Assembly (NCBI GenBank): GCA_021018815.1
Contig: JAITYX010000085.1
Coordinates: forward strand, 1,922,001 to 1,986,000
Source: Talinum fruticosum
Taxonomy: Eukaryota; Streptophyta; Magnoliopsida; Caryophyllales; Talinaceae
DNA length: 64,000 nt
Direction: 5' to 3'
Below, piece after piece: positions 61,215 through 64,000 of the stretch. Each line of letters opens with the position of its first letter. Positions within the stretch are counted from its first letter, which is position 1. The translations under genes and the position numbers were made by a program. Under the pieces are notes generated by a model. The model was given only the letters and a program-made list of their open reading frames with translations, had not been told where the DNA came from and made no database searches.

Positions 61215-61778
61215 ATGAGATTTCTTGTTCTATTGTCCGCACAACATGGTTTTCATCTAACCTGGATTAACTGGATTAAAGAGTGTGTTTCAATAGTATC
61301 ATATTATATTATTCTTGACAATGAACATTGTGGTTTCTTCAAACATACTTGTGGACTCGACAAGGCGACCTGCTGTCTTTGTATCTATTTATCCTTTGTA
61401 TGTAAGTTTTGGCTCAACAACTTTTTAGACATCTCGGTTCCTAAGTCCGAGTTTGGAATTAACATAGCTCCAAGAGTAGAGACAATCCCTTGTTTTCTTT
61501 TTGCCGATAATAGCCCTTTATTTTGCAAAGCGACCTCTCATGCTTCTTTCAATTTGAAAACTATCTTAAATTCCTTTTGCCAATAGTCTGGCTAATTGGT
61601 GAATTTTCATAAATCCAATTTTGTTTTTTCAAAGAATACTTCATATTTCGATAAACAACGAGTTTTAGGGATTTTACATTGCCTACAACTCATCTTTGGG
61701 AAAATATTTGATGTTCGGTCTTCCAGGGTCATCCAATTCAAGATTTATTCCGAACCTTTCCGAAAGGCGAGAATCTAA
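61215..61778 (+). pseudogene. LINE reverse transcriptase palm remnant
   Basis: Two open stretches cover the RT palm. The catalytic motif reads FLFADNSPLFCK, so the second Asp of the usual ADD is Asn and activity would be lost. The following SHASFNLKTILNSFCQ and VNFHKSNFVFSKNTSYF match the thumb-side wording of plant L1 RT. A stop separates them at about 61587. Confidence 0.78.
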
Positions 61779-63110
61779 ACTAGTTAATTGAAAGGTTATC
61801 TCTCTCTCTAAAGTTGGTAGGATTGTTCTCATTCAATCGAATAATAAGCCTTTACCTATTCATACCCTGGAATGTTTTTAGATTCCAAATTTTGTTTATC
61901 AAAACTTAAATCGAATTAATCAAGAGTTTTTGGAAAAAATTCCATATGGAAAAAGGCTTCCTCTTGTAGCATGGGATAAAATTTGTAAACCAAAAAAATA
62001 TGGAGGGAGAGGGGAGAAGGGGGTTAGGCCTATGAAAAATAGGTGTTGTCAATAAGCTTTCATGACCAAACTTTCTTGAAAATTTCTTACTAAGCTAGAT
62101 AAGTATGGTTCTCGCCCATGTGTTTTTTAATTATAAACAAAAACTCGACCAATTATTCGGTTTAGAAGTGTATTGTTACACACTTACAAATTTATTCGTC
62201 AAGTTATGAGATGGAAACTAGGAAATGGCAAAAAAATAAAATAAAATTTTGGACTCGATGCTTGGTGTCACGACTCTAGCTTGGCCAATCTATTGCAAAT
62301 AGACATTTCAAGCCAAGCTAATCCTAATATTAGGTTTTGTAATTTCATTCTCGCTAAAGAAATTGGAGACAATCAAGCTTTTGCGCTTTTGCCCAAGTCT
62401 TTCATCCCTTATATTCTAACTATTCCTATTCCCCTGCAGAGTTGGAGGACAAGTTTTGTTGGGGATTTATCGGAAATGATGAATTTTCTATTAAATTTGC
62501 CACTTGGAAAGCCCATCATAACCTCGACCAAGCAATGTGGAAGTTTAATTGGATTTGAAAATTGGATATTATGCCTAAGATTAAGCTTTTATTGTAACAA
62601 GTTTGTCATAATTCATTACCGACTAGGGATAACTTAGTGCATCGTAGAATATAGTTGGACCCTATTTGTGACTTATCTCGTCACAAATTGAAGACATGGA
62701 ACACATTTACGCCACTTGTCTCTTTGTAGTTAAAGTTTGGGATATAACTATTCAGCATGAATAGATTCATCAACATCCCTTCTCTAACCCTAAGGTTACG
62801 ATTACGAATTTTTACGTAATCTATATGTTGGTCGAGTGGCTAATATTTCAATAATTGTTGTTCTTTCATGGAGTGTCTAGAAGTCTCATAATGATGTTGT
62901 ATTCCAGAATGATGTACCCAAATCATATAGGCCAAACGCTATTGGGCGGAATAGCAACAAATTAACTATTATTCACACCACACATCATTACTATTTCAGT
63001 CAATTCCCATATCCAAGACCACCCATTATTGTTATGATAATGATAATTATGACCACTATAACAGCTAATAAACTCATATTATTATTATTGCGATGATTAT
63101 TATTTATGAT

Positions 63111-63342
<232 letters not shown>

Positions 63343-63356
63343 GTCATTATTATTAA

Positions 63357-63540
63357 AAAGTTAATTATTAATATTATTATTACCATTATAATAGCTTATA
63401 ACCGCTACATAACTTATAACAGCTTATAATCGTTAATTATAATGACTCGTAATGACTCATAGCAGCTCATAATAACTCATAATGACTCATAAACGCTATA
63501 AACGCTATAATCGCTAGTTTTAACAATTGAAACGAACAAG
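63357..63540. repeat. Degenerate short tandem repeats beside the microsatellite
   Basis: Repeated 10-14-nt phrases such as AACTTATAACAGCTTATAA and AATGACTCATAA. The same degenerate style appears near 3.6, 34.6, 51.7 and 53.8 kb, suggesting a MITE family. It ends with AACAATTGAAACGAACAAGC at about 63521-63540, a possible MITE end next to resumed LINE sequence. Confidence 0.4.
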
Positions 63541-63551
63541 CACTTAGTAGG

Positions 63552-63890
63552 GTGGGTTCTCCCCATGTAGATTCATCAAAATCAATTTCGACGACACCTT
63601 TTGTTCAAGCAAAGTGCGTAGTGGGTTACATTATACATGATTGGAAAAGAGGTTTCATTCAAATATGTATTAGATTTATGTATGAAGCACCTATACTTGT
63701 GTGTGAAGTTATGACTATACGAGATGTGATTAAAGAAACATTATAATCGGGCTTCACTCACGTTCAAGTGGAGGGTGATAACCAACTAATTATTTTGGCG
63801 ATTCAAGTATATCATTCACACCCCGTGGAGGATATCTAATCGTTGGTTCACGATATAAGAAATGCTTTCATCATTTTCTTATTATTAAGT
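63552..63890 (+). pseudogene. LINE-encoded RNase H-like domain remnant
   Basis: Reads CVVGYIIHDWKRGFIQ, then FMYEAPILVCEVMTIRDVIK, and after a stop GFTHVQVEGDNQLIILAI, matching the reverse-transcriptase-like RNase H (RVT_3) found at the C-terminus of plant L1 LINEs. EGDNQ is the second acidic motif (usually E.D). Stops at 63744-63746 and at about 63837 break it. Confidence 0.75.
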
Positions 63891-64000
63891 TAATCATGTT
63901 TTAGAGAAGGTAACATGACAATTGATTCTATTGTAAAACTAGAATGTGTCATAAGATTTACAGCTACCTCTACATCTCTCCCTTCGCAAAAGCTTTCATG

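Overview
This window is a repeat-dense stretch of a flowering-plant nuclear genome, very probably a eudicot. The evidence is a spliced S-domain (G-type lectin) receptor kinase, two spliced PEBP genes of the MOTHER OF FT AND TFL1 (MFT) type, and every major class of plant transposon. The species cannot be named from the sequence. Only three loci look like ordinary host genes: the receptor kinase at the left edge (minus strand, cut off by the window start) and a tandem pair of MFT-like genes at about 54.6-59.7 kb (plus strand).

Layout. 1-2549: five exons of the receptor kinase, with one missing base in the Gly-rich loop exon. 2550-9270: AT-rich intergenic DNA with small tandem duplications. About 9270-13500: a decayed, 5'-truncated Ty3/gypsy chromovirus, plus strand. 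About 13.5-18.5 kb: an Athila-like gypsy remnant with gag only, ending in a 1.38-kb LTR (TGTTGA...TCAACA). 18.5-19.6 kb: a 79-bp minisatellite. 20099-24448: a CACTA transposon with matching TIRs and subterminal repeats. 24.8-29.3 kb: a Tat-type gypsy on the minus strand with gag, protease, a pre-RT piece and an RNase H piece. 29.3-36.3 kb: LTR-like blocks, a hAT MITE, a SINE, and a second copy of the 79-bp minisatellite family. 36353-43654: a PIF/Harbinger transposon (transposase plus Myb/NAM-like ORF1, minus strand) with a 2.7-kb solo LTR inside the transposase gene. 45.9-47.0 kb: the C-terminal exons of a FAR1-related gene, now a pseudogene. 47146-48367: a hAT-type element with a perfect 8-bp target duplication, carrying what looks like a host promoter and first exon. 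48.4-50.9 kb: a second member of the 2.7-kb LTR family. 59939-60561: a solo LTR with a perfect 5-bp duplication. 60.7-63.9 kb: a decayed L1-type LINE with a large trinucleotide microsatellite inserted.

Most interesting biology. The MFT pair differs in promoter, coding state and key residues. Copy 1 has a cluster of ABRE-like and RY motifs upstream, the signature expected of a seed/ABA-regulated MFT, but one base is missing near its start. Copy 2 is intact, lacks those motifs, has charge changes near the ligand pocket, lacks the basic C-terminal tail, and has a stop-free intron 3 of 120 nt that would stay in frame if retained. The two most gene-like loci each carry one single-base deletion in a short homopolymer, so assembly error must be excluded before calling either a pseudogene. 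No CRISPR array, tRNA, rRNA or bacterial-type system was seen.
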